DNA from: Sphingomonas sp. PP-F2F-A104-K0414
GTDB taxonomy: Bacteria > Pseudomonadota > Alphaproteobacteria > Sphingomonadales > Sphingomonadaceae
Direction of reading: 5' to 3'
Length of the DNA stretch: 64,000 nt
Assembly (NCBI RefSeq): GCF_004340945.1
Contig: NZ_SLYD01000001.1
Location: forward strand, 434,001-498,000
Numbering within the stretch: position 1 is the first letter of the stretch; each line of letters begins with the position of its first letter. The notes beneath the pieces were generated by a model. That model did no database searches. It saw nothing but the letters and a program-made list of their open reading frames with translations, and was not told where the DNA came from. Positions 36,982-46,488 of the stretch are shown here, piece by piece. Position numbers and translations under genes: made by a program.

Positions 36982-37390
36982 TGGACGTCGCAGTCTTTAT
37001 AGCGGAGATGGAAACGGAGGCGACGGCGGCCCTCCGCGGGCGCTGGCACGAGCTTGTCGGTAGTCCAGCACCGCGGGTCAGCCCGAAGATGCTGCGCCTG
37101 GCACTTGCCTGGGAGATCCAGGCACGCGCATCGGGTGGGCTGTCGCGGTCGTGCTCCCGGACGCTCGATCAGCTCGGCCGCGCCCAAACCCGTACCCGGA
37201 CCGTGGTTGCAGGCATGCGGTTGGTCCGCGAATGGGGCGGACGCGTGCACGTCGTCGTCGTCGGCGAGGATCGGATCATCCGCTGGGACGACCGCGACTG
37301 GCGCTCGCTGTCCGAGGTTGCGCGCGCGATCACCGGCACGCGCTGGTCGGGTCCGGCCTTCTTCGGTTTGAAGACAAAGGCGGTAGCTGA

Positions 37391-37394
<4 letters not shown>
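36978..37394 (+). CDS. DUF2924-domain protein, second gene of the recombinase operon
   Basis: 138 residues with the DUF2924 pattern: LRGRWHELVGSPAPRVSPKMLRLALAWEIQARASGGLS, then GMRLVREWGGRVHVVVVGEDRIIRWDDRDWRSLSEVARAITGTRWSGPAFFGL. The second half resembles a small basic fold suited to nucleic acid contact. It overlaps both neighbours by ATGA, so the three proteins are made in a coupled way. Function unknown; the fixed company of a recombinase suggests an accessory protein for it. Confidence 0.9.
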
Positions 37395-39058
<1,664 letters not shown>

Positions 39059-39350
39059 TGAACCAACGTAGGCGAAACTGACTATCGACACGCTCAACGT
39101 CGGCGAAGCGCAATCGCTGCCGCTTGCGCGAGAAGCCCAGCATCCGCCGCGGCGCTGGATACGACAGCGGCACGCTCGGCAAGCGGGAGGTTACCCTCAC
39201 CAATGATGGCGATGGCGGAGGCATCTTCCATGATAGCGCCCGCGAGGTCAGCAGCCTTGAGACAAGCTCTTCACAATCGTCCATGCCGACAGGAAGGACG
39301 ACCCTGCGGCGGAAGTCGAGACGCAGCTTTGTCGCGGTCGCAGATGGTCG
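39059..39350. other. Gap between recombinase and Xre gene, possible remnant
   Basis: No gene is called. On the minus strand, directly after the Xre stop, coding-like segments occur in different frames (DFRRRVVLPVGMDDCEELVSRL, then AADLAGAIMEDASA and PLAERAAVVSSAA), with a 45-codon frame at 39094-39231. They might be pieces of one frameshifted gene, but GC bias alone can also produce such strings. Confidence 0.3.
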
Positions 39351-39563
39351 TCACTCGTGCTCAGCGAACAGCTCCGCGATAGGCACTTCGAGCGCATCGG
39401 CAAACCGCTGAACGATGGTGACCGTCGGGTTGCGCGCGCCCCGTTCGATGCCGCTGACATAGGTCCGGTCGATCCCGAACTGCAGCGCAAACTTCTCCTG
39501 CGCCAAACCCCTGGCGCGCCGAAGCCGGCGTATGTTTTGTCCGAGGCGCTGGCGCACATCCAT
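39351..39563 (-). CDS. Small Xre/Cro-type HTH regulator (C-protein-like)
   Basis: 70 residues, essentially a single HTH_3 domain: MDVRQRLGQNIRRLRRARG, LAQEKFALQFGIDRTYVSGIERGARNPTVTIVQRFADALEVPIAELF. The start at ATG 39563 is set by the domain boundary; upstream in-frame starts would add non-homologous sequence. Size and domain match controller (C) proteins of type II restriction-modification systems, and the divergent gene is a predicted restriction endonuclease. The role as a timing regulator is inferred from that pairing. Confidence 0.85.
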   Translation of the reverse strand: MDVRQRLGQNIRRLRRARGLAQEKFALQFGIDRTYVSGIERGARNPTVTIVQRFADALEVPIAELFAEHE

Positions 39564-39660
39564 CGCCGTTGCATCAACAGCGATGTTGCCTGTCGCACCA
39601 CGGACGATGAGTATCATTTTCGAGTGGACTTGCTGTCGCACGCAAGCGACGCCGGTGGAC
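39564..39660. promoter_or_regulatory. Divergent promoter region of the Xre and nuclease genes
   Basis: This 97-base gap contains two direct copies of CTGTCGCAC (39590-39598 and 39633-39641) and a small dyad ATGAGTATCAT between them. Such a layout could be an Xre operator, but none matches a known C-box exactly. Confidence 0.35.
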
Positions 39661-40605
39661 ATGGACCAGATCAGCCCCTCGAAGATTCGCTTCATCAAGC
39701 TTGGCGCCGGTGGCCGGTGGGAAGGCGCGCTGGATCGTGGACGCCTCGAATGGGGCACCAAGGACGACCGCCATGTTGCCGGACTCACCGGCGACTGGGC
39801 GGCAGTGAGCCAGGCCTACATCGCGCAGGGTCGTATCCAGTCGACAGCGACGGGCTACACAAACGAGGCACGCGCCTTCTTCGATGGCGATTCCGACGCA
39901 ATGTGGATCACGTTCGCGCGTGGCCGCATGTGGTGGTGTTTGGCTAACCCCGAGGTTCATGTGGCGGCAGACGGCAATGGCATCGATGCAGCATATTACC
40001 GGGCGACGCGCGGCGGCTGGAGCGACCGCGACATCGACGGCCGCGTGCTCGACTTCGAGCGGTTGAGCACGCGCCTTTCACAGCTTCAGGGCTACCAGCG
40101 CACTATCTGCAGCCTTAGGGAGGATCAGGAAGCGCTCTGCCGGCGCTACATCAACGCCACAACTGATCCCGTCCAGGCCGCGGTCGCCGCGGCGCGACTG
40201 GAACTCAGGCTGCATCTGCAGGCACTCATCCAGCAGCTGACATGGCACGACTTCGAGCAGCTGATCGACCTAGCGCTGGCGCGAACCGGCTGGGTTCGGA
40301 TGTCATCGCTGGGCGGGACGATGAAGGACGTCGATCTTGTCGTCGAACAGTCCTTCACACGCGAACGTATGGCGGTGCAGATCAAATCGAGCGCGAACCA
40401 GCAGGTGGTCGACGATTACGCCAGACGGCTCGACGAACGAAACGCCGGCGAACGCATCATGCTCATCTGTCACTCGCCGGCCGGAACTCTTGTCGTACCG
40501 CCATCGACAGGCAGCCGTCGCCTCGAGCTGGTACAAGGCAGCGAGGTTGCCGACCTCGCCATCAACGCCGGGCTCGTCGACTGGACCATAGCCCGCGCCC
40601 TATAA
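39661..40605 (+). CDS. Mrr-type restriction endonuclease with N-terminal reader-like domain
   Basis: 314 residues starting MDQISPSKIRFIKLGAGG. The C-terminal third is a PD-(D/E)xK Mrr-like nuclease: WHDFEQLIDLALARTGWVRMSSLGGTMKDVDLVVEQ, with Asp in KDVD and the QIK motif in MAVQIKSSANQQVVDDY. The N-terminal domain (WGTKDDRHVAGLTG, SDAMWITFARGRMWWCLANPEV, GGWSDRDIDGRVLDFERLSTRLSQLQGYQRTICSL) looks like a PUA/EVE-type base reader followed by a helical stretch. This suggests a modification-dependent (type IV-like) enzyme. It diverges from the Xre gene by 97 bases and faces the methyltransferase unit. Whether it works with that methyltransferase is open. Confidence 0.82.
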   Translation: MDQISPSKIRFIKLGAGGRWEGALDRGRLEWGTKDDRHVAGLTGDWAAVSQAYIAQGRIQSTATGYTNEARAFFDGDSDAMWITFARGRMWWCLANPEVHVAADGNGIDAAYYRATRGGWSDRDIDGRVLDFERLSTRLSQLQGYQRTICSLREDQEALCRRYINATTDPVQAAVAAARLELRLHLQALIQQLTWHDFEQLIDLALARTGWVRMSSLGGTMKDVDLVVEQSFTRERMAVQIKSSANQQVVDDYARRLDERNAGERIMLICHSPAGTLVVPPSTGSRRLELVQGSEVADLAINAGLVDWTIARAL

Positions 40606-40634
40606 TGGCCGCTACTTTCCGGTAGCATCGAGGT

Positions 40635-41087
40635 TCACGGAACCGATCGATTGTATTCCGCAAAGTGGTGCCGCATCTCGTCGTCGCGCATACCCTCTTC
40701 TCTCAAAAGATTGAGGAGCACCATGGCTCGCTCCTGCTCCATCTCCGGGGTAAGCCGGTGATCCTCGATGGTCCTGTCGAACGCACCAATATCCTTCAGC
40801 GCCTTTAGCGCCTTGAGGCGCTGCGCAGGTGTTCCGGCCAGTCCGTCGTTGACGATACCAAGAACAATAGCCTGCTTCTTAGGCAATCGACGTTCACGTC
40901 CGTTTATGAAAACCGATACCATTTCGTTCACCGCTTCGTGCGCGAGCACTTCGAGCGTCGCGTCCCGCGCCTTCTTCTTGTGGCTTGGTCCTCTTGGATT
41001 GCCGGACTTCCCCTTCTTGAACTGGTGTTCGGCCGGCGGCTTGCCCTTGCCGACGGCATAATCGCGATCGTCATAATGTCCCATCAT
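40635..41087 (-). CDS. DUF5681-domain protein
   Basis: 150 residues. The N-terminus has the DUF5681 signature (VGKGKPPAEHQFKKGKSGNPRGP, then basic SHKKKARDA), followed by helical NEMVSVFINGRERRLPKKQAIVLGIVNDGLAGTPAQRLKALKALKDI. Such proteins are frequent beside phage-type methyltransferases and terminases; their role is unknown, but the basic N-terminal motif suggests nucleic acid contact. The ATG at 41087 overlaps the methyltransferase stop by 4 bases, so it is translated with it. Confidence 0.88.
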   Translation of the reverse strand: MMGHYDDRDYAVGKGKPPAEHQFKKGKSGNPRGPSHKKKARDATLEVLAHEAVNEMVSVFINGRERRLPKKQAIVLGIVNDGLAGTPAQRLKALKALKDIGAFDRTIEDHRLTPEMEQERAMVLLNLLREEGMRDDEMRHHFAEYNRSVP

Positions 41088-42424
41088 GCATTCTCCTCGG
41101 CATCGGCAGTCTCGGTGGCGGCATCAGGCTCACGGTGCAGCCGTTGAGCCTTGCCGCCGGTCAGCTTTTCCCAGCGCGCGATGGTGCGATCCACATAGAT
41201 TGGATCGAATTCGATGAGCCGCGCATGACGACCCGTACGCTCGGCGGCGATCAGCGTGCTGCCCGAGCCACCAAACGGGTCCAGCACTCGGTCGCCAATA
41301 TTCGTCACATCGAGCAGCGCCTCGGCCATAAGCACGACCGGCTTGACGGTTGGGTGCAACGCCCGCGCCTTGTTCTTTGCCTGCCCAAATCCGATCATGC
41401 CAGGAAACGACCAGACGTTGGTGCGGTCGCGACCATTCTTGCCAAGCGCGACATTGTTGATGTGCGGGGCGGCGCCATTCTTGAACACCGCGACGCATTC
41501 GTGCTGGCTTCGGTACAGCGAGCCCATCCCGCCCCTGCCCTTGTCCCACATGCAGATGTTCAGGCGCTCGCTGAACACCTGCTCGCCGACGCGAAGCAGC
41601 TCGAGCAGGTGAGCATGGTCCATGCAGACGAAAACGATTGCGCCATCGGTGAGCTGCTCGCGGGCATTCACCAGCGCGGTGTCGAGAAAGCCTTCGAATT
41701 CGCCCTGCGTCATTTCGCCTGACGCCATGACAAAGTCACCATGCTTTGCCGAGCTCGTCACGTGCCCCTGGATCTTCACATTGTACGGTGGATCGGTGAA
41801 GCAGCACGCCGCCCGTTCCGCACCCATAAGCTTCACGTAGACCGACGGCTCTAGACTGTCGCCGCATATGATCCTGTGATCCCCAAGTGCGTAAAGATCG
41901 CCAGGCCGTGTCACCGGCTCCTCGTCGATTTCGGGCAGGTCACAGTCGAGATCATCATACCGCCCGGCAAGGTAGCGCCCATCGAGACGATCCATCTCGC
42001 CAATGGTGAAGCCGGTGAGCGTTAGATCCAGCGTCGGCACGTCCGCGCGAATCTCCTCGAGCTCGATGCGCAAAGCGTCGAGATCATAGTTTGCCACCCC
42101 GGGCAGCTTGTTCGCTGCAATGGCATAGGCGCGCAACTCGGCATCGCTCAGATGAGATATGCGAATAACCGGGACCTCCCTGAAGCCCAGCTTGAGCGCA
42201 ACTTCGACACGAAGGTGTCCGTCGATGATGACGTTCGCGCTGTTAATGGTGATGGGATCGAGGATTCCGTATTCACGGATACTTGCCTCAACGATCTGCC
42301 GCTTCTTTCCACTGTGCGTCCGGGTCCGCCGAGCGGCAGGCGTCAGGTTTGCTAATGCCACCAGCTCCCATTCGCCGAGCGCAGATGCCCGATTAGAGCC
42401 ATGTTCTGATTTTACCTTCGTCAC
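41084..42424 (-). CDS. DNA methyltransferase with N-terminal ParB domain
   Basis: 446 residues in two parts. Residues about 20-150 are a ParB/Srx-like domain (TRTHSGKKRQIVEASIREYGILDPITIN, VIIDGHLRVEVALKLGFREVPVI). Residues 170-430 are an N6-adenine/N4-cytosine methyltransferase with catalytic DPPY (CCFTDPPYNVKIQG) and the SAM motif near the C-terminus (DRVLDPFGGSGSTLIAAERTGR), i.e. the beta-class order. The start is GTG 42424 behind GAGGTGA. It heads a leftward pair with the DUF5681 gene. ParB-fused methyltransferases are common on phages and islands, often as protective or orphan enzymes. Sequence specificity cannot be predicted by eye. Confidence 0.92.
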   Translation of the reverse strand: MTKVKSEHGSNRASALGEWELVALANLTPAARRTRTHSGKKRQIVEASIREYGILDPITINSANVIIDGHLRVEVALKLGFREVPVIRISHLSDAELRAYAIAANKLPGVANYDLDALRIELEEIRADVPTLDLTLTGFTIGEMDRLDGRYLAGRYDDLDCDLPEIDEEPVTRPGDLYALGDHRIICGDSLEPSVYVKLMGAERAACCFTDPPYNVKIQGHVTSSAKHGDFVMASGEMTQGEFEGFLDTALVNAREQLTDGAIVFVCMDHAHLLELLRVGEQVFSERLNICMWDKGRGGMGSLYRSQHECVAVFKNGAAPHINNVALGKNGRDRTNVWSFPGMIGFGQAKNKARALHPTVKPVVLMAEALLDVTNIGDRVLDPFGGSGSTLIAAERTGRHARLIEFDPIYVDRTIARWEKLTGGKAQRLHREPDAATETADAEENA

Positions 42425-42967
42425 GCAATCACCTCACATAAAAAGGCGGCTCGCGAAGTTTCACGAAGACGCCAACCACGCACTCATTTGGCCTCGTCTT
42501 CTGGTTTCAGAGATAGCTCGAGATTTTATCACGTCAATAGCCTCTCATACTCCACATGTAATTATTTCGATTAAGGCTATACTTTACATTTGTCCGGCAA
42601 ACCGCCCAATTTACTTTCGTCGGTGCGGAATACGCACATTCACTGCAACCGACATGCGCTTACGCTGCCAAGGCACGTTATTTTCGCTGCCGGAAACTAC
42701 AGGGAACGCTGCCGCTAAATTACGCAGATTGCTCGCTTTTCTCGATAAGAAATGCATCATTCATTGCACGAAATGGCGAACGCACGGGTTGGCAGGGAAT
42801 AGCAGGGAAACGGTACTGGCTGCCCTGACTGCAGAGAAAGGCAGGCGCGTGGCGCGCGTTTGCGGTCTGACTGACATCTCTGGGGTACCGTTGCAGACGC
42901 AAAAAGGCGCCGAACTGCGCCGTTTCAGGGCGCCGGTCGGCGTGCGTTCGCTAATTCTGGGACTAAA
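42425..42967. other. AT-richer gap between the methyltransferase gene and the tRNA
   Basis: No gene. About 42,490-42,650 is AT-rich and probably carries the leftward promoter of the methyltransferase pair. A long rightward open frame crosses this region into the tRNA (its end GGAGGIRTHDT... is the familiar false translation of a tRNA-Ser gene) and is rejected. Repeated CAGGGAA words occur near 42,702-42,830. Confidence 0.5.
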
Positions 42968-43058
42968 TGGCGGAGCGGGTGGGATTCGAACCCACGATAC
43001 GCTTTTGACGTATACTCACTTTCCAGGCGAGCGCCTTCGACCACTCGGCCACCGCTCC
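42968..43058 (-). tRNA. tRNA-Ser (anticodon GGA)
   Basis: On the minus strand, acceptor GGAGCGG (43058-43052) pairs with CCGCTCC, followed by discriminator G and an encoded CCA (42970-42968). The D arm is GGCCGAGTGG, the anticodon loop CTGGAAA (GGA), a long variable arm follows (about 20 bases) and the T arm is GGTTCGAATCC. 91 nt and the long variable arm are typical of tRNA-Ser. It marks the right end of the accessory region. Confidence 0.95.
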
Positions 43059-43146
43059 GCATTGCTCTGGAAGGGGGTCTGCTAGTGCGGGTTTCGCGTG
43101 TGCGCAAGCGATTGCGTGCGGTGATGCACTCGGGCAGTCTTCGGGG

Positions 43147-44016
43147 ATGTTGAATCTCCTTCTTGCCGCCGCGCTCGCGCAGGCCGTTGCTGCACCAGCC
43201 CCGGTCGCCGCGACACTTCCCTCGGATCCGTTGCCGGCTGACTGGAAGGCGGTACCGGACGACGAACTGCTCGTGTTTACGCTGGCCGACGGGCATCGCT
43301 TCACGGTGCGGTTGGCGCCGCGATACGCGCCCGTGCACGTCGCCAACATCCGCAAGCTCGCCGCGGCGCATTGGTGGGATACGGGAACTAGCGTGTACCG
43401 GGTGCAGGACAATTACGTCGCGCAATGGGGCGATGCGACCGAGAAGAAGCCGCTTGTCGCTGGCGTGGTCGCGAATCCGCCGGCGGAATACTCGCATGCC
43501 GGGCCGACCACCGTGGCGCGCCTGTCGCAGCGCGATCCCTATGCCGAATGGGCGGGGTATAGCCGCGACGGGTGGCCGCTGGCGGGCAATGGCGCGACCG
43601 AGTGGGTGCCGCATTGCTATGGGATGGTGGGCGTCGCGCGTGATCTGGCGCCGAGCACGGGAAGCGGCGCGGAGCTGTATACCGTGATCGGCCATTCGCC
43701 GCGTGCGCTCGACCGGAACATCGCGGTGGTCGGACGCGTGATCGACGGGGTCGAGTGGCTGTCGTCGCTGCCGCGCGGGACGGGAGACCTGGGGTTCTAC
43801 AAGACCGAGGGGGAGCGTAGCCCGATCGTGTCCGCCCGCCTCGCGAGCGAACTGCCCGCCGCCGAGCGACCGCATTTCGAATATCGCGCGGCGGACAATG
43901 CGCGGTTCGTGGCGTGGATCGCGTCGCGGGAGAATCGGGCGGGGCCGTTCTTCACGGTACCGGCGGGCGGCGCGGACATCTGCGCCGCGCTGCCACCGGT
44001 GCGTAAAGCACCCTAG
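43147..44016 (+). CDS. Exported cyclophilin-type peptidylprolyl isomerase
   Basis: 289 residues with a signal peptide (MLNLLLAAALAQAVAAPA). The cyclophilin core includes FTLADGHRFTVRLAPRYAPVHVANIRKLAAAHWWDTGTSVYRVQDNYVAQWGD, with the usual FxRVxxxFxxQxGD pattern altered to VYRVQDNYVAQWGD, then HCYGMVGVARD and GAELYTVIGHSPRALDRNIAVVGRVIDG. It is long for a bacterial cyclophilin because of inserts and a C-terminal extension. Substitution in the catalytic strand (Phe to Tyr) may lower activity. It should fold proteins in the periplasm. Its 3' end overlaps the convergent pirin gene by 4 bases. Confidence 0.88.
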   Translation: MLNLLLAAALAQAVAAPAPVAATLPSDPLPADWKAVPDDELLVFTLADGHRFTVRLAPRYAPVHVANIRKLAAAHWWDTGTSVYRVQDNYVAQWGDATEKKPLVAGVVANPPAEYSHAGPTTVARLSQRDPYAEWAGYSRDGWPLAGNGATEWVPHCYGMVGVARDLAPSTGSGAELYTVIGHSPRALDRNIAVVGRVIDGVEWLSSLPRGTGDLGFYKTEGERSPIVSARLASELPAAERPHFEYRAADNARFVAWIASRENRAGPFFTVPAGGADICAALPPVRKAP

Positions 44017-44867
44017 CGGATGACGGGCGGCTTGCCGAACAGGCCTGCGTTATAGTCTTCGATCGCCTGCACGATCTCTTCGCGCGTGTTCATGACGAAC
44101 GGGCCGTGTGAGACAACGGGCTCGCCGATCGGGTCGGCGTGGCCGTAGAGGATCGTCGCGGGAGTTTCGGTTTCGACGGTGATCGTGTCGCCATCGCTGC
44201 CGAACGTGGCGAGATGATGCGGCTTGATCGGTGTGCCGTTCGCCGAGGGCGAGCCGGCAACGACGTAGAAGAAGACCGCGCGGCCGCTTGGCGCTAGCAG
44301 GTCGAGCTTGGCGCCGGCTTCGAGTTCGACGGTCATCATCGCAACATCGGTCAGCGATTCGATCGGGCCGCGATCATCGCCGAAGCTGCCCGAGATCAGA
44401 TTCACGGTGCCACCTTCGACCGGGATCGCGGGAATGTCCTCGCGCTGGAGGCCGGTATAGGCGGGCTTGGCCATTTTGAGCCGGCCGGGGAGGTTGACCC
44501 AGAGTTGCAGGATCTCCAGCGGGCCGCCGTCGCGCTTGAACGAGGCGGGCGAGATTTCGGCGTGGATCAGGCCCGAGCCTGCGGTCATCCACTGGATGCC
44601 GCCGGCGCGGATCACGCTTTCGTGACCGCCGCTGTCGAGGTGCGCCATCTCGCCTTTCAGGATGAAGCTGACTGTCTCGAAGCCGCGGTGCGGATGCGGG
44701 CCGAACGGGAGGCCGGTGTTGCCGGGGCGATAGGTCTGTGGGCCGTGATGGTTGAGGAACAGGAACGGATCGACCTGTGCCAGGCCCGGCCCCGGTAGCG
44801 GGCGGCGGGTGACGAGATCGGCGATGTCGTCGCGCTCGGCGGGGTATTGGTGGAGGACCTGCCGCAT
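44013..44867 (-). CDS. Pirin-family protein
   Basis: 284 residues from ATG 44867 (MRQVLHQYPAER). The cupin core has the pirin metal site: FGPHPHRGFETVSFILKGEMAHLDSGGHESVIRAGGIQWMTAGSGLIHAE, with the His-His-His-Glu ligands (HPHRGFE, HAE). Bacterial pirins can have quercetin 2,3-dioxygenase activity or act as redox-linked regulators. The start is two bases after the flavin reductase stop, so the two genes form an operon. Confidence 0.92.
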   Translation of the reverse strand: MRQVLHQYPAERDDIADLVTRRPLPGPGLAQVDPFLFLNHHGPQTYRPGNTGLPFGPHPHRGFETVSFILKGEMAHLDSGGHESVIRAGGIQWMTAGSGLIHAEISPASFKRDGGPLEILQLWVNLPGRLKMAKPAYTGLQREDIPAIPVEGGTVNLISGSFGDDRGPIESLTDVAMMTVELEAGAKLDLLAPSGRAVFFYVVAGSPSANGTPIKPHHLATFGSDGDTITVETETPATILYGHADPIGEPVVSHGPFVMNTREEIVQAIEDYNAGLFGKPPVIR

Positions 44868-44868
44868 G

Positions 44869-45441
44869 TCAGGACGCCTCGCGGTCGGCAGCGGTCGGGC
44901 GCGCGATGTCGGCGAGCAGGTCATCTACGCCGCCTTTCAGGAAGTCGAGGGTGCGCTGATCGGTGAGGCGACCATCGACGATCTTCTCGTGCACGGCGCC
45001 GACGACGGCTTGCGGACGCAGGACGGTACGGGCGCCGATCGACGCCAGCGTCTCGTTGAGTTGCGCGTGCGCACGCGCGCCGCCTACCGCACCGGGTGAC
45101 GAGGTTAACGTGAAGACCGGCTTGCCCGTGAGCGTCGCCTTGCCGTGCGGGCGTGAGGCCCAGTCGAGCGCGTTCTTCAGGACGCCGGACATGCCGTGAT
45201 TATATTCGGGAGAGGCGATGACGATCCCATCGGCCGCGCCGATCGCCGCGCGCAGGGCTGCGGCGGCTTCGGGGGGCGTGTCGGTGTCGGCGTCCTGATC
45301 GTAGAGGGGCACGTCGTTCAGCGCGAAGACCGTCAGCGCGGCCTTGTCAGTGATCGCGTCGCCAAGCGCGGTCAGGATCGCGGTATTGTACGAGCCGCGG
45401 CGCAGGCTGCCGGAGATAGCGAGCAGGACGGGAAGAACCAT
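44869..45441 (-). CDS. NAD(P)H-dependent FMN reductase
   Basis: 190 residues of the flavodoxin-like NADPH-dependent FMN reductase family. Landmarks are LLAISGSLRRGSYNTAIL (FMN phosphate loop), DGIVIASPEYNHGMSGVLKNALDWASRP (the SPEYN motif) and TLTSSPGAVGGARAHAQL. It reduces FMN or quinones in the cytosol. It is cotranscribed with pirin, a pairing seen in many proteobacteria and linked to oxidative or electrophile stress. Confidence 0.93.
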   Translation of the reverse strand: MVLPVLLAISGSLRRGSYNTAILTALGDAITDKAALTVFALNDVPLYDQDADTDTPPEAAAALRAAIGAADGIVIASPEYNHGMSGVLKNALDWASRPHGKATLTGKPVFTLTSSPGAVGGARAHAQLNETLASIGARTVLRPQAVVGAVHEKIVDGRLTDQRTLDFLKGGVDDLLADIARPTAADREAS

Positions 45442-45473
45442 GGGATTTCCTTTAGCGTATTGAACGATGAATG

Positions 45474-45599
45474 GATCCTCCCCCGCCAGGGAGAGGTGGC
45501 TGGCGCTTGCCAGACGGAGGGGGAGGAAAGGGAAACAGTCGTTCCGTATCCTCCCCCTCCGTCACCTTCGGCGACACCTCCCCCTGGCGGGGGAGGATC
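45474..45599. repeat. MITE/REP-like palindromic element with nested arms
   Basis: The element has perfect 18-base terminal arms (45474-45491 and 45582-45599, GATCCTCCCCCGCCAGGG and complement). Inside is a second pair of 13-base arms (45515-45527 and 45549-45561, CGGAGGGGGAGGA and complement). It fills the gap between the flavin reductase and dioxygenase genes and could fold into a cruciform or end transcription. Confidence 0.8.
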
Positions 45600-45617
45600 G
45601 AGAGGGCGCCGCCACAC

Positions 45618-46412
45618 TCAGGGAAAGCGGTAGCCGGAGATTGCGGTTTGTAGGACGCGCTCCCCGTAGACGTGTGCGCCGGGCTGGTCGGAGGCGCCGG
45701 CGGCGACCATCAGCGGGAGAAGATGCTCTTCGCGCGGATGCGAGAGACGGCCGGCGGGGGCTTCGGCCCAATTGGCTAGCGCGGCGGTGCGCGCGGTGGG
45801 TTCGGACTCGACTGCGGCGGTCAGCCACTGGTCGAACGCTTCGGACGGTGCGGTAAAACGCGGGTCGCCGTAGCCGCGCATGTTGTGGAAGCTCATGCCC
45901 GAGCCGACGATCAGCACGCCTTCGTCGCGTAAGGGGGCGAGTGCACGGCCGGCGGCGGCGTGTAGCGTAGGGTCGAGATCGCGGTCGACCGACATCTCGA
46001 CGACCGGCATGTCGGCGTCGGGGAATGCGACCTTCATCGGGATAAAGACGCCGTGATCGAGGCCGCGCGTGGGGTCGATGGTCGCGGTCATTCCGGCGCC
46101 ACGGAGCAGGTCGGCGGCGCGGGCTGCCAGCGCGGGGTCGCCGGGGGCGTCGTAGCGCAGTTCGTAGGTGTGCTGGGGGAAGCCGCCATAGTCGTAGATC
46201 AGCGGCGGGGTGGCAGCACCGGTGAAGGCGAAGCCCCGCGTTTCCCAGTGGCCGGAGACGACGAGGATCGCCTTGGGCTTTTCGGGCAGCGAGGCGGCGA
46301 TCGACCGGAGATATGCGGCCATGCCGGTCCAGTTGCCGGCGGGGTCATCCATGAAGAAACAGGGCCCGCCACCGTGCGGGATGAAGAGCGTTGGCTGGCG
46401 GGTGTTTGTCAT
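45618..46412 (-). CDS. DODA-type extradiol aromatic ring-opening dioxygenase
   Basis: 264 residues of the class III LigB/DODA family (YgiD-like). Seen are TLFIPHGGGPCFFMD (first metal His), ILVVSGHWETRGFAFTG (SGHWE motif), LDHGVFIPMKVAFPDADMPVVEMSVD and GSGMSFHNMR, with a final HPREEHLLPLMVAAGA. The reaction would be non-heme metal-dependent ring opening of a catechol-type substrate such as DOPA. It lies downstream of the SplB-like gene in the same direction, 76 bases apart. Confidence 0.92.
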   Translation of the reverse strand: MTNTRQPTLFIPHGGGPCFFMDDPAGNWTGMAAYLRSIAASLPEKPKAILVVSGHWETRGFAFTGAATPPLIYDYGGFPQHTYELRYDAPGDPALAARAADLLRGAGMTATIDPTRGLDHGVFIPMKVAFPDADMPVVEMSVDRDLDPTLHAAAGRALAPLRDEGVLIVGSGMSFHNMRGYGDPRFTAPSEAFDQWLTAAVESEPTARTAALANWAEAPAGRLSHPREEHLLPLMVAAGASDQPGAHVYGERVLQTAISGYRFP

Positions 46413-46488
46413 GGCTTCGAAGTAGGCGGCGGTGGCGGCGATCGGAAGGCCGCGAATGGCAACGCTGCGTTGCCGGTTGGCGCGGCGG

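Noticed and set aside
42159..43085. 308-codon rightward open frame ending in GGAGGIRTHDT...
   Set aside because: It is antisense to the methyltransferase gene and then runs through the tRNA-Ser gene; the ending is the well-known false translation of that tRNA.
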